A DNA stretch of 64,000 bases. It comes from Acetobacterium paludosum. Its GTDB lineage: Bacteria > Bacillota > Clostridia > Eubacteriales > Eubacteriaceae. How positions within the stretch are numbered: the stretch's first letter is position 1; each line of letters opens with the position of its first letter. Position numbers and translations under genes: made by a program. The notes under the pieces were generated by a model that made no database searches, was not told the DNA's origin, and saw only the letters and a program-made list of their open reading frames with translations. Below are positions 1-8,314 of this stretch, piece after piece. The stretch spans positions 1 to 64,000 of the forward strand of contig NZ_RXYA01000003.1 of assembly GCF_008086595.1 (NCBI RefSeq). Direction: 5' to 3'.

Positions 1-60
1 AGAGCCTGAACATCTCTATCTTATCTGGAAAGGTGATTTTTGGGTATAACCTTTTACCCA

Positions 61-122
61 CCACCCGCATAGCAGGTGGTTTATTGTTTCATTCGCTATG
101 CGAATGAAACAGACTAAAGTCT
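61..122. repeat. Cluster of three short inverted repeats
   Basis: An 8-bp hairpin with one mismatch (61-79), a perfect 11-bp hairpin with a three-base loop (86-110) and a small AGACT/AGTCT dyad (111-122) follow each other. The first is followed by a T-rich stretch on the plus strand, so it may end a gene left of the window. Alternatively the group could be the end of a small mobile element; no transposase is visible to support that. Confidence 0.5.
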
Positions 123-130
123 AATAAACT

Positions 131-157
131 AAAAAAGGCCAGGTTTCCCTGACCTTT
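131..157 (-). terminator. Intrinsic terminator of the YabE-like gene
   Basis: Read on the minus strand, a 10-bp stem (AAAGGTCAGG with CCTGGCCTTT, one G-U pair) and a GAAA loop are followed by a run of T. It lies about 45 bases past the stop of the minus-strand gene. Confidence 0.8.
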
Positions 158-170
158 GTCTTCAGTCTGA

Positions 171-196
171 GAAGATACGAAAGTATCTTCTTTTTT
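171..196 (+). terminator. Intrinsic terminator, plus strand
   Basis: A perfect 8-bp stem GAAGATAC/GTATCTTC closes a GAAA tetraloop and is followed by six T. It would stop plus-strand transcription entering from left of the window and shield the minus-strand gene. Confidence 0.75.
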
Positions 197-203
197 AATT
201 TAC

Positions 204-1358
204 TTATTGATAAATAATATAAGCTTCCAGATTCTGGCGGCCAAACTGAATACATTCATTATAGGTATTCATGTAAATATCAACAATCCCCTCGGTAACA
301 GCACCACCACGATCTTCAACTGTATATGTTATCCCCGTTGATGGAATATAGATCTTAGTACCAAGTGGTAATCCGCTCCATGCCGCTACTGTATGATTTG
401 CTGTTGGCATCACACCTGATGCGGTTGCATTTCCTGTTGCAGTATAAGCTGTGCAATTTAAGACTGTCTGAACTGCGCCTGCAGGAATGGTTGTCGTTGT
501 ATCTACTGACGGTGTTTCTGCTACTGGCGTTTCTACTGCTGGTGTTTCAACGACTGCAGGAGTTTCAACTGCTGGTGTTGTCGCTGCTGCTGGTGTTGTC
601 GTTGCTGCCGGTGTTGTCGCTACTGCCGGTGTTGGCGCTACTGCCGGTGTGGCATCAACAGCGGTCGCTTTTGTACCAACTTCGATTATTTCCTTAATTG
701 GTTCTGTTACAATTGCTTGAGAAACAACTTCCCGCTTTTTTTCAATGCTATCTTCATAAAGAACTCGTTCAACCTGACTGGTTGTTCCATTAACGCCTAC
801 CTGAACAACTTTTGTTTTTCCAACTTCTAAATCAGGATTATCTTTTTTCTCAGTTGTATAAGCAACTGTCTGCAAACTTGGCAATTCTGATACTTTAACA
901 CGAACCACCTTAACCTGACTCACATCTTTCAATGCTGTTGACTTTGATGGCTCAACGCGATCAAGATCTCCCAGTTCAATATTATTCTCTTCCAGTAAGT
1001 CTCCCACGGTTTCTGCATCCGTCTGATAAGCAATCGTTTCTCCATCAACTAAAAGATTTCCACTGACTTTGGCTTTTATTTCAATGTTATCAACTGCATA
1101 CAATGCGGTATTGGTATCGACACTAACTGAATAATCATCTCCGAGTTCAATTCCGTTATCTTTAAGAACATCCCCCACATTTTCATAAATTCTGCCACTC
1201 ATTACTTTTTCAGTATCACCAATCTTCACGGTCACTTCTTTAGCAAAAGCAAAAGAACAGGTTGTTCCAATTATGCATGTTACGATAATACCGGTCATTC
1301 CTAGTTTAAGAACTGATTTTTTCCCTTTTGTAAGGCCTTTTGTATGTTTCTCTTCCAT
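204..1358 (-). CDS. Secreted YabE-like protein with DUF348, G5 and 3D domains
   Basis: The 384-residue product starts with a basic segment and one hydrophobic helix (about 18-39), a signal peptide or anchor. Two DUF348-type ubiquitin-like segments follow (about 41-95 and 98-145), then a G5-like domain (about 158-232), a Pro/Ala/Thr-rich linker of repeated TPAV/ETPA units (about 233-292) and a C-terminal 3D domain (about 299-384). The 3D domain keeps Asp349 in DRGG and Asp360 in VDIY, the double-psi barrel signature of lytic transglycosylase-like proteins. YabE and resuscitation-promoting-factor relatives act on cell-wall glycan; that role is inferred. The linker probably spans the wall. The start is supported by GGAGG upstream, and a terminator follows at 131-157. 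Confidence 0.88.
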   Translation of the reverse strand: MEEKHTKGLTKGKKSVLKLGMTGIIVTCIIGTTCSFAFAKEVTVKIGDTEKVMSGRIYENVGDVLKDNGIELGDDYSVSVDTNTALYAVDNIEIKAKVSGNLLVDGETIAYQTDAETVGDLLEENNIELGDLDRVEPSKSTALKDVSQVKVVRVKVSELPSLQTVAYTTEKKDNPDLEVGKTKVVQVGVNGTTSQVERVLYEDSIEKKREVVSQAIVTEPIKEIIEVGTKATAVDATPAVAPTPAVATTPAATTTPAAATTPAVETPAVVETPAVETPVAETPSVDTTTTIPAGAVQTVLNCTAYTATGNATASGVMPTANHTVAAWSGLPLGTKIYIPSTGITYTVEDRGGAVTEGIVDIYMNTYNECIQFGRQNLEAYIIYQ

Positions 1359-1470
1359 AAAACCTCCGTTTCCATTTTTATGATTGCATTAAAGTTCGTT
1401 TTTGTTACAATTTATTTACAAAATAATTGTACTTCATTTCTAAATATTTGTCAAGATTAGATTTTTTTGA

Positions 1471-1499
1471 TTGACATTTCTTGAATTTTACTTTAAACT
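1471..1499 (+). promoter_or_regulatory. SigA-type promoter for the T-box/trpB2 unit
   Basis: A perfect -35 TTGACA (1471-1476), a 17-bp spacer and a -10 TAAACT (1494-1499) stand just before the T-box leader. Confidence 0.75.
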
Positions 1500-1529
1500 G
1501 AAATTCATTATAAATAGTTTCAAACCGTT

Positions 1530-1783
1530 GATGCGGAGATAACGGTGAAAAATGCACTTCCAGAGAATGAGGATTGGTGAGAACCTCACAGTACGCAATT
1601 CATCAAATGGACCGCTGAGGGCATGATCAAAGGTGTTAACTGAGTATTTCATGACGTGACAACTACGTAAGTGTTGAGGAATATAGTCGTATTCTGCAGA
1701 GACAGGTTTTATTCCTGTAAAAAAAGGTGGCACCACGAGTAATCAAACTCGTCCTTTACATTTTTGTTGAGGATGAGTTTTTT
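1530..1783 (+). promoter_or_regulatory. T-box leader, tryptophan specifier
   Basis: The leader has the T-box hallmarks in order: stem I with the AGAGAATGAGG side and a loop containing GGTG (1562-1589), a specifier-loop trinucleotide TGG followed by ACC (1608-1613), and the T-box sequence around AAAGGTGGCACCACG (about 1723-1737). A terminator stem follows (1747-1754 with 1771-1778) with a T run to 1783. TGG reads tryptophan. The bulge TGGC (1728-1731) would pair with a tRNA ending GCCA, fitting the G73 discriminator of bacterial tRNA-Trp. Uncharged tRNA-Trp should favour readthrough into the TrpB2 gene. Confidence 0.9.
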
Positions 1784-1843
1784 GTTTTCCCATAAACAGG
1801 TTTCTGTTTAAATATAATAAGGAAATAGAAAGGAAGTATTATT

Positions 1844-3220
1844 ATGGCAACGATACCCTACAAGATTTATTTAAGTGAAGATGAGATGCCCAGATACTGG
1901 TTCAATCTCCGTTCAAAAATGAAAACACTGCCTGAACCTTTTGTTAATCCGGCAACCGGCGAATATTGCACCAAAGAAGATCTTCTCCCGGTGTTTTGCG
2001 AGGAGCTTGTGGATCAGGAACTCAATGTAACCGATGAATATATTGAAATACCGGAAGAAATTCGTGATTTCTATAAAATGTACCGTCCCTCGCCTCTTGT
2101 TCGAGCCTATTGTTTAGAAAAAGCATTAGCTACACCTGCGGAAATATATTATAAATATGAAGGGACAAACACATCTGGTTCACATAAGCTAAATTCTGCT
2201 GCCGCTCAAGCTTATTATGCAAAAAAACAGGGTTTAACTTGTTTAACTACCGAAACCGGTGCCGGACAGTGGGGAACGGCTCTATCCATGGCTTGTGCTT
2301 ACTATAATCTGGATTTAACTGTTTATATGGTTAAAGTATCGGCTGAACAAAAACCTCATCGTCGAGCAGTCATGGAAACTTATGGCGCTAAAGTTATTGC
2401 TTCACCATCCAATACCACCGCGGCTGGAAGAAAAATTCTTGCAGAAACCCCTGATACCAATGGTTCCCTGGGTTGTGCCATCAGCGAAGCCATTGAGGTT
2501 GCCGTGACAACCGATAACTGCAAATATGTTTTAGGAAGTGTATTGAACCATGTCGGACTTCACCAGTCCATCATCGGTATGGAAACAAAAATCGCCTGTG
2601 ACAAATATGGCATTAAACCTGACATCATCATTGGCTGCGCCGGTGGCGGTTCCAATTTATTGGGTCTCATCGCACCGTTTATGGCAGATAGAATTCAAGG
2701 GAAAAATGACATCGACTTTGTTGCCGTCGAACCGGCTTCCTGCCCTTCCCTTACTCGTGGAAAATATGCATTGGATTTTGGTGATACCGGAAAAACAACT
2801 CCTCTGATTAAAATGTATACCCTGGGCAGCGGATTTATGCCTTCTCCCAACCATGCCGGGGGATTGCGCTACCACGGGATGAACCCCATTATTTCTCAGC
2901 TTTATCATGAAGGATACATTCGCGCAAAATCATATGTGCAAAATGACGTTTTTGAAGCTGCCGTTAAATTTGCCCGCATTGAAGGCATCCTACCAGCCCC
3001 TGAATCTTCCCACGCCATTAAGGCCGCCATCGATGAAGCTTTAGCCTGCAAAGAATCCGGCGAGAAAAAAACCATCATTTTCGGATTGACCGGAACCGGT
3101 TATTTTGACATGACTGCATATGCCAGCTACAATGCCGGAACCATGACTGACTATATTCCGACGGATAAAGATTTGCAAAAGGGATTTGACAGCCTTCCGA
3201 AAATCGAACAGAAAAAATAA
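1844..3220 (+). CDS. trpB2: TrpB2-type tryptophan synthase beta-like PLP enzyme
   Basis: The 458-residue protein has the length and start of the TrpB2 (TrpB-like) family rather than the shorter TrpB1. Lys115 in GSHKLN is the expected PLP Schiff-base lysine, the ETGAGQWG loop lies at 137-144 and the phosphate-binding GGGSN at 267-271. The reaction would be condensation of indole or a related nucleophile with serine to give tryptophan. No trpA or other trp gene is adjacent, so it may salvage indole alone. Control by a tryptophan T-box ties it to tryptophan supply. The start has AGGAAG upstream and the gene ends before a strong terminator. Confidence 0.92.
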   Translation: MATIPYKIYLSEDEMPRYWFNLRSKMKTLPEPFVNPATGEYCTKEDLLPVFCEELVDQELNVTDEYIEIPEEIRDFYKMYRPSPLVRAYCLEKALATPAEIYYKYEGTNTSGSHKLNSAAAQAYYAKKQGLTCLTTETGAGQWGTALSMACAYYNLDLTVYMVKVSAEQKPHRRAVMETYGAKVIASPSNTTAAGRKILAETPDTNGSLGCAISEAIEVAVTTDNCKYVLGSVLNHVGLHQSIIGMETKIACDKYGIKPDIIIGCAGGGSNLLGLIAPFMADRIQGKNDIDFVAVEPASCPSLTRGKYALDFGDTGKTTPLIKMYTLGSGFMPSPNHAGGLRYHGMNPIISQLYHEGYIRAKSYVQNDVFEAAVKFARIEGILPAPESSHAIKAAIDEALACKESGEKKTIIFGLTGTGYFDMTAYASYNAGTMTDYIPTDKDLQKGFDSLPKIEQKK

Positions 3221-3288
3221 AGACGCTCATATTAACCTCACCCATATTAATTGAAATATTTTGACTATTGCGAAAGTACAAAAAGTAA

Positions 3289-3336
3289 GTCCTGGAGACA
3301 CGAGTAACATCAATTGTCTCCAGGACAGTTTTATTT
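3289..3336. terminator. Bidirectional terminator between trpB2 and the ASKHA gene
   Basis: A 12-bp perfect stem GTCCTGGAGACA/TGTCTCCAGGAC with a 14-base loop is followed by TTTTATTT on the plus strand and by TTACTTTTTG on the minus strand. It separates convergent genes and overlaps the last codons of the minus-strand gene. Confidence 0.85.
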
Positions 3337-4911
3337 ACTGTCTCTTTTTATGTCACGCAATCTCCCCCGTTTTATTAGTTCCGCTTTAACTGTAGGATAG
3401 GAATCAAAATCCGTATGCGGCAGAAACCGAGCGGCAAACATTCGTGTTAAAAAATCTGAAGCTGCCCCAAACTCTAAATATTCTATCTTTTCCTGAAGCA
3501 TTTGAACCTTATCCATTTTTTCAGCACTTATCAAAAGTGCATATGCACCGTTTAGCGAGCTGTTACCCAATGAAACAAATCTATCCCTTGGCAAGTCAGG
3601 ATAAAGTCCAATGGTGATCGCTGATTCCAAATTGAGGTACGTGCCAAATGCGCCGGAGACATACACGCGTTGAACCTCAGATGCTTCCACTCCCAATCGT
3701 TCCAGGAGATAAGCAACCATGGTATTTGCAGCCGCTTTGGCATCAATGAACTGGCCGATATCTGTTTGCGTAAAGACCAGTTCCTCTTTACTTTCAGATT
3801 CTTCCTGCCACGCATATACAACCCCGTATTCTCCATCTATTTTGATAATTCGCTTTGATATCTCGGGGTTAAACCGCCCTGAAAAATCAATCCATCCATT
3901 TAACAGCATCTGGGCTAAAAGATCCACAATCCCCGATCCGCAAATACCCCGGGGTTTACTGCCGGCTATCGTTGTCAGTTTTAACTGGTTCTCTTCTATT
4001 ATAACGCTGTCAACAGCACCGCTACTCGCTTTCATCCCATTTTTACTGATCGCGCCTTCCAGGGCCGGTCCAGCTGCACCGGCGCCTGCCAAAAGGAAGC
4101 TTTTATTTCCTAACACCATTTCGCCATTGGTGCCAATGTCTATAAACAAACCCAACTCTTCCTTTTCATGAAGCCCTGCAACCAATAACCCACTCACGGT
4201 ATCGCCACCTAAATAGTTGGCGACTGATGGCATGCAAAAAACGACGCCTTCTACGGGTAACCCCAAATCCCTGGCATTCATGAAACCAGTATGATTAAAA
4301 ACTGGTGCGAAAGGATACTGAAAAATAGGCCATGGATCAATCCCCAATAAAAAGTGAATCATTGTTGTATTTCCCGAAACAACCATAATATAAGATTCTT
4401 TAGGATCAATACCCGTTTTTTCTTTTAAACTATTCAATAATTCACTGAACGTTTCAATGGTGCTTTTCTGAATTTCCTTTAAATGGCTACATTTTCCTTT
4501 AGTATAAAAAATACGACTTAAAATATCATCACCAAACTTAATTTGATGATTAAAAACACTCATTTGGCCAAGAACAGCTCCGGTATTCAGATCAACTATT
4601 TCCATCGCAACCGTTGTGCTCCCCAAGTCTACAGCGATACCATAATGATAATCGGTACGATCACCTGCTTCCAGTCTGATGATCTCCCAAACTTTCTCGT
4701 TTTCTATAAGGGTTAGTGTCATTTCCCAATTTGCTTCTCGACAAAAAGGATAGATCGTTCTTAACATCTGATAGGAGAATTTGACTTTTCCAAATTCCTG
4801 GCTCAAAGCTTTAATAATTCGCTCTTTATCTCCAATAATATCTCCATCACCTGGCGGCGAAAGTTTTAGAAAAATCTTTCTGGTTAGTGCTTTTTCTCTG
4901 AATTTTTCCAT
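3331..4911 (-). CDS. RACo-like ASKHA-domain corrinoid activator lacking the 2Fe-2S domain
   Basis: The 526-residue protein matches the C-terminal ASKHA (DUF4445) part of RACo/RamA-type reductive activators of corrinoid proteins. Phosphate-binding motifs are seen at 95-100 (DLGSTT) and 258-264 (DIGTNGE), followed by glycine-rich loops AGAGAAGPALEG and RGICGSGIVD. RACo proteins usually begin with a plant-type 2Fe-2S ferredoxin domain; here residues 1-85 correspond to the linker region and no Cys cluster is present. Such a protein could use ATP for activation with an external electron donor, or act on another target. It sits alone, about 14.5 kb from the methyltransferase operon. The start follows an AGGT-type ribosome binding site. 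Confidence 0.85.
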   Translation of the reverse strand: MEKFREKALTRKIFLKLSPPGDGDIIGDKERIIKALSQEFGKVKFSYQMLRTIYPFCREANWEMTLTLIENEKVWEIIRLEAGDRTDYHYGIAVDLGSTTVAMEIVDLNTGAVLGQMSVFNHQIKFGDDILSRIFYTKGKCSHLKEIQKSTIETFSELLNSLKEKTGIDPKESYIMVVSGNTTMIHFLLGIDPWPIFQYPFAPVFNHTGFMNARDLGLPVEGVVFCMPSVANYLGGDTVSGLLVAGLHEKEELGLFIDIGTNGEMVLGNKSFLLAGAGAAGPALEGAISKNGMKASSGAVDSVIIEENQLKLTTIAGSKPRGICGSGIVDLLAQMLLNGWIDFSGRFNPEISKRIIKIDGEYGVVYAWQEESESKEELVFTQTDIGQFIDAKAAANTMVAYLLERLGVEASEVQRVYVSGAFGTYLNLESAITIGLYPDLPRDRFVSLGNSSLNGAYALLISAEKMDKVQMLQEKIEYLEFGAASDFLTRMFAARFLPHTDFDSYPTVKAELIKRGRLRDIKRDSK

Positions 4912-5293
4912 AAATACCTCATCTGTATAATTTTATTTCTTATCGTGTATCCAGCCGTTCAACGATTTATCTGAATACAATTATTTTTACCTCTTGAAGA
5001 ATTATTCTTAATTAAAAATTTCATGATAGTAAGTTTAACATAATAAAACATTACTTGTATATATTATTCTGTACTTATATGAATTATTTTTGAATTAATA
5101 TCAACTATAAGAAGTATTTGATCCGAACTTCTCGTGGTTTCCAGAAAATCATCAGGCAACCTCAACCATTCATTTTTCCTGTTGTCTTCATTAAAATAAT
5201 AATTTTTCAGCCATTAATCATAACCTGTTCACTTAATAAACACTTAGTAATATTACTCTATTTATATTATAATAGTACAAAGAGGTGAAATGA
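4912..5293 (+). promoter_or_regulatory. AT-rich intergenic region with direct-repeat box and -10 upstream of the response regulator
   Basis: Near the right end, TTAATA (5233-5238) and TTAGTA (5244-5249) are direct repeats 11 bp apart, joined as TTAATAAACACTTAGTA. A -10 TATAAT stands at 5268-5273, and AGAGGTG precedes the ATG at 5294. The 11-bp periodicity is typical of OmpR/PhoB-family binding boxes, and a near copy occurs before the VTC gene at 9522-9538. I see nothing else in the rest of the interval. Confidence 0.55.
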
Positions 5294-5965
5294 ATGTATA
5301 AAATTTTAATTACCGATGATGAAGATAAAATTAGAACTTTAATAAAGAAATATGTGATTTTTGAGGGTCATCAAGCAGTGGAGGCCTCAACTGGTATGGA
5401 AGCTGTTGAATTATGTCGCAAAGAGAATTTCGATATTATTATAATGGATGTTATGATGCCTGAGTTAGACGGTTTTTCCGCCGTCAGGGAAATTCGGAAA
5501 AGCCAGGATACTCCAGTATTAATGCTTTCAGCCCGAGGTGAAGAATATGATAAAATCCATGGGTTTGAATTAGGCATTGATGATTATGTTGTTAAGCCTT
5601 TTTCACCAAAAGAATTGATGATGCGTATTGATGCCATCATGAAAAGAACGACTAAGAAAAAGTCCCTTGAACATGAGCTCTTTCAAAAAGACGGTTTTTT
5701 AGCTGATTTTACTGCAAGACGAATCATTATTAATAATGAAAACATCGATATGTCACCTAAAGAATTCGATCTGATCTTTTATTTTATCCAAAATAAAAAT
5801 ATTGCCCTTACGCGAGAAAAACTGATTACTGAAGTTTGGGGCTATGATTTTTATGGCGATGATCGCACTCTCGATACCCATATTAAACTGCTGCGAAAAA
5901 GTCTGGGCGAATATGCTGGGCTGATTACAACTCTTCGCGGGGTTGGCTATCGATTTGAAGGTTGA
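5294..5965 (+). CDS. OmpR/PhoB-family response regulator
   Basis: The protein has 223 residues. The receiver (1-115) has acidic residues DDE at 8-10, phospho-acceptor Asp52 in MDVMMPELDG and Lys101 in VVKPF. The C-terminal winged helix (about 130-222) ends with the usual TLRGVGYRFEG. It pairs with the histidine kinase that overlaps its stop codon. A direct-repeat motif at 5233-5249 suggests autoregulation, and its recurrence before the VTC/DUF4956 pair suggests that pair is a target; both are inferences. A PhoP-like role in phosphate control fits but is unproven. Confidence 0.93.
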   Translation: MYKILITDDEDKIRTLIKKYVIFEGHQAVEASTGMEAVELCRKENFDIIIMDVMMPELDGFSAVREIRKSQDTPVLMLSARGEEYDKIHGFELGIDDYVVKPFSPKELMMRIDAIMKRTTKKKSLEHELFQKDGFLADFTARRIIINNENIDMSPKEFDLIFYFIQNKNIALTREKLITEVWGYDFYGDDRTLDTHIKLLRKSLGEYAGLITTLRGVGYRFEG

Positions 5966-7509
5966 ATCCATTGAAAAAGAACAATAAATCTACATACAAT
6001 AAAGCAAAAAATAAACTGAATCATATCAGCATAAAATGGAAAATTTTTCTTTTCCTGTTGGGTTTCTGCGGCGTTCTGCTAATTTTGCTTTGGCTTTTTC
6101 AGGTTGTTTTCTTAGATAGTTTTTATAAGAACATTAAAGTTAATGAAATAAAGACTTCAGCAAAAACCATTGAAAAAAACATTAATAACGACAATATTGA
6201 AACCATTATCTCCAATATTACCCTCAGCAATGATATCAATATTGAAGTTTTGTCGAGCACCGGAGCGATTCTTTATTCATCCCACGTTCTGCATGATAAT
6301 TCTTCAACTTTTGCTGAAAATTCAGTTTCTTCAGAAGTCGATAATAATAGTGGTGAACTTTTTCAGTATTATAAACACAATGTGACTACAGATGATACTA
6401 CCAGCACTGCAGATAATGTTCCTAATACGATTGATTCCACTCCAGAACTTGATGAGTTAACACCGGTTCCAAATAAATCTCATGGTGATCAAGAAACCAT
6501 TGTTTATTCTAAAATCATTAAAGATGGAAACAATAATGATTTAACCCTTGTTCTTACTTCGCTTATTTCTCCCGTTAATGCTACGGTTAATACCCTTCGC
6601 GTACAGCTGTATTACATCACCGCTGTTATGATTCTATTTTCGGTTATTTTGGCACTTATTATTGCAAAATGGATATCAAAACCCATTGAAGCGATTAATA
6701 ATAGTGCAAAAATGCTGGCAACCGGAGACTACAGCACCCGTTTTGAAGGAGGAGGCTACAAAGAAATTACTGAGCTCTCAACCACACTTAATTATACTGC
6801 CAAAGAGCTCTCCAAGGTCGAAAATTTGCGTCAGGAATTGATTGCAAACATCTCACATGATCTCCGAACACCTTTAACCCTAATTAGTGGTTATGCAGAA
6901 GCCATGCGGGATTTGCCAGATGAAAACAATTCAGAGAATGCTCAAATCATCGTGGATGAAACACAACGACTCACGACCCTTGTTAATGATGTCATGGATA
7001 TTTCGAAGCTTCAATCTGGCAATAATACGATTTGTCCGCAGCGTTACAATTTTACCTCCAGCATCCAGGAAACCGTCAACCGCATGAATAAGTTGATGGA
7101 AAAGGACGGTTACAACATTAGCTTTGAACCAGATCATGAATTAACTGTTAATGCTGATGAAACACGGATTTCCCAGGTGTTTTATAATCTATTGATAAAT
7201 GCCATTAACTATACCGGATCCAATAAAAAAGTTATTGTCACCCAAAGTACTTATAAGAATCCTGAAGATGCTTTAAATGAGTGGGTTAAAATAGAAGTTG
7301 CCGATACCGGAGAAGGGATTAGCGCTGAAGATCTGCCCTACATTTGGGAACGTTATTATAAGGTAGATAAAACCCATAAACGGGCGGTCACAGGAACCGG
7401 TCTGGGCTTGTCCATTGTAAAATCTATCATCGACATGCATGGCGGCGATTATGGTGCTACCTCAAAAATAAATGAAGGCTCAGTTTTTTGGTTTTCCTTT
7501 AGAATTTAA
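5962..7509 (+). CDS. Membrane sensor histidine kinase
   Basis: The likely start is TTG at 5962, overlapping the response regulator stop (translational coupling); a second in-frame TTG at 5971 is possible. The 515 residues run: cytoplasmic lysine-rich tail, TM1 (about 26-51), an extracellular sensor domain of about 160 residues rich in Asn, Asp and Thr, TM2 (about 216-238), HAMP (about 238-290), dimerisation box with phospho-acceptor His299 in ISHDLRTP, and an HATPase domain with GTGLGLSIVKSI near the C-terminus. The ligand cannot be read from the sequence. Only this kinase lies between the regulator and the VTC region, so it may sense phosphate or envelope status. Confidence 0.92.
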   Translation: MNPLKKNNKSTYNKAKNKLNHISIKWKIFLFLLGFCGVLLILLWLFQVVFLDSFYKNIKVNEIKTSAKTIEKNINNDNIETIISNITLSNDINIEVLSSTGAILYSSHVLHDNSSTFAENSVSSEVDNNSGELFQYYKHNVTTDDTTSTADNVPNTIDSTPELDELTPVPNKSHGDQETIVYSKIIKDGNNNDLTLVLTSLISPVNATVNTLRVQLYYITAVMILFSVILALIIAKWISKPIEAINNSAKMLATGDYSTRFEGGGYKEITELSTTLNYTAKELSKVENLRQELIANISHDLRTPLTLISGYAEAMRDLPDENNSENAQIIVDETQRLTTLVNDVMDISKLQSGNNTICPQRYNFTSSIQETVNRMNKLMEKDGYNISFEPDHELTVNADETRISQVFYNLLINAINYTGSNKKVIVTQSTYKNPEDALNEWVKIEVADTGEGISAEDLPYIWERYYKVDKTHKRAVTGTGLGLSIVKSIIDMHGGDYGATSKINEGSVFWFSFRI

Positions 7510-7537
7510 AACCTTCTTTTTATGACTTGCCAATATC

Positions 7538-7596
7538 CTTATTATGCGTTGAGGCGGACACCCAATTTGGGTATCCGCCTCAACGTGCGTCATAAG
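7538..7596. terminator. Long hairpin between convergent genes
   Basis: GTTGAGGCGGA pairs with TCCGCCTCAAC around a short loop, and CTTAT/ATAAG extends the dyad outward. There is no T run, but the position between the convergent kinase and DUF4956 genes makes a transcription-stopping role likely. Confidence 0.6.
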
Positions 7597-7612
7597 ATAA
7601 ATTTTAGCAGCT

Positions 7613-8302
7613 CTAAATATATACTTTTTCGTTATTAATTTCAGTGTTTAATACAATACTTAAATTTCCGTTCCGGCATCGTAATTTATCAATGAATTCT
7701 TTTTGATTAATATCTTCCTTTAAACACAAAGTATAAACAATTTCAAATAGCGCACCGAAATCACAAGTTTTTACCCGTTGAACTTTGTAGCTCTGGGTAT
7801 ATTGCAGCAAGATATCATCAAAGCAATCCTGATAGTCCAGATCTTCCGGTATGGTAATTTTAAGCTGCATGTTGCGAGTTTTAGGTTTAGCATATTTTGT
7901 TGTGCTGAGAATAACCATGACGATACAAAGTATAATGGCAAATAGTACACCATAAGCGATGTAACCCATGCCACAGGCGAGCCCAACAGCCAGGGTGAAA
8001 AAGACATAGGAAATATCGATGGGATCGCCGGGGGCGCTTCGAAAACGAATCAGACTGAATGCTCCGGCTAAACTAAAAGCGCGGGCAATATTGTTGCCGA
8101 CGAGCAAGATAATGATGGCAATGATCGCCGGGAGCATGATAAGTGTTATGGTGAAGCCGGGTGAATAACCGTCTTTCCCCTGGGTTTTAATATAAACCAC
8201 ACTGATAAACAAACCCATAATTAAGGACGTAAAGATAATTTTCAAAGTTGATCCTACGCTCAGAGTATCGGTAAGCGCTGATGCAAAAAGTATTTTTGAC
8301 AT
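7613..8302 (-). CDS. DUF4956 membrane protein, copy A
   Basis: The 229-residue protein has three to four hydrophobic helices in residues 1-145, with a conserved loop containing GAFSLIRFRSAPGDP, then a soluble C-terminal domain. This is the DUF4956 family, commonly paired with VTC-domain polyphosphate polymerases. It starts 12 bases after the VTC copy A stop, with AAAGGAG upstream. A nearly identical copy lies at 10476-11165. By eye about 275 bp at the 3' end (7638-7912 against 10866-11140) are identical, while the first 30 codons differ clearly. The molecular role is unknown; it may be a membrane anchor or channel for the polymerase. Confidence 0.88.
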   Translation of the reverse strand: MSKILFASALTDTLSVGSTLKIIFTSLIMGLFISVVYIKTQGKDGYSPGFTITLIMLPAIIAIIILLVGNNIARAFSLAGAFSLIRFRSAPGDPIDISYVFFTLAVGLACGMGYIAYGVLFAIILCIVMVILSTTKYAKPKTRNMQLKITIPEDLDYQDCFDDILLQYTQSYKVQRVKTCDFGALFEIVYTLCLKEDINQKEFIDKLRCRNGNLSIVLNTEINNEKVYI

Positions 8303-8314
8303 AAATATTCTCCT

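Noticed and set aside
1488-1736. Minus-strand ORF of 82 codons
   Set aside because: It is the complement of the T-box leader, whose structure explains the sequence.
3719-4171. Plus-strand ORF of 150 codons inside the ASKHA gene
   Set aside because: It is a shadow frame of a well-supported family gene, without its own start signal.
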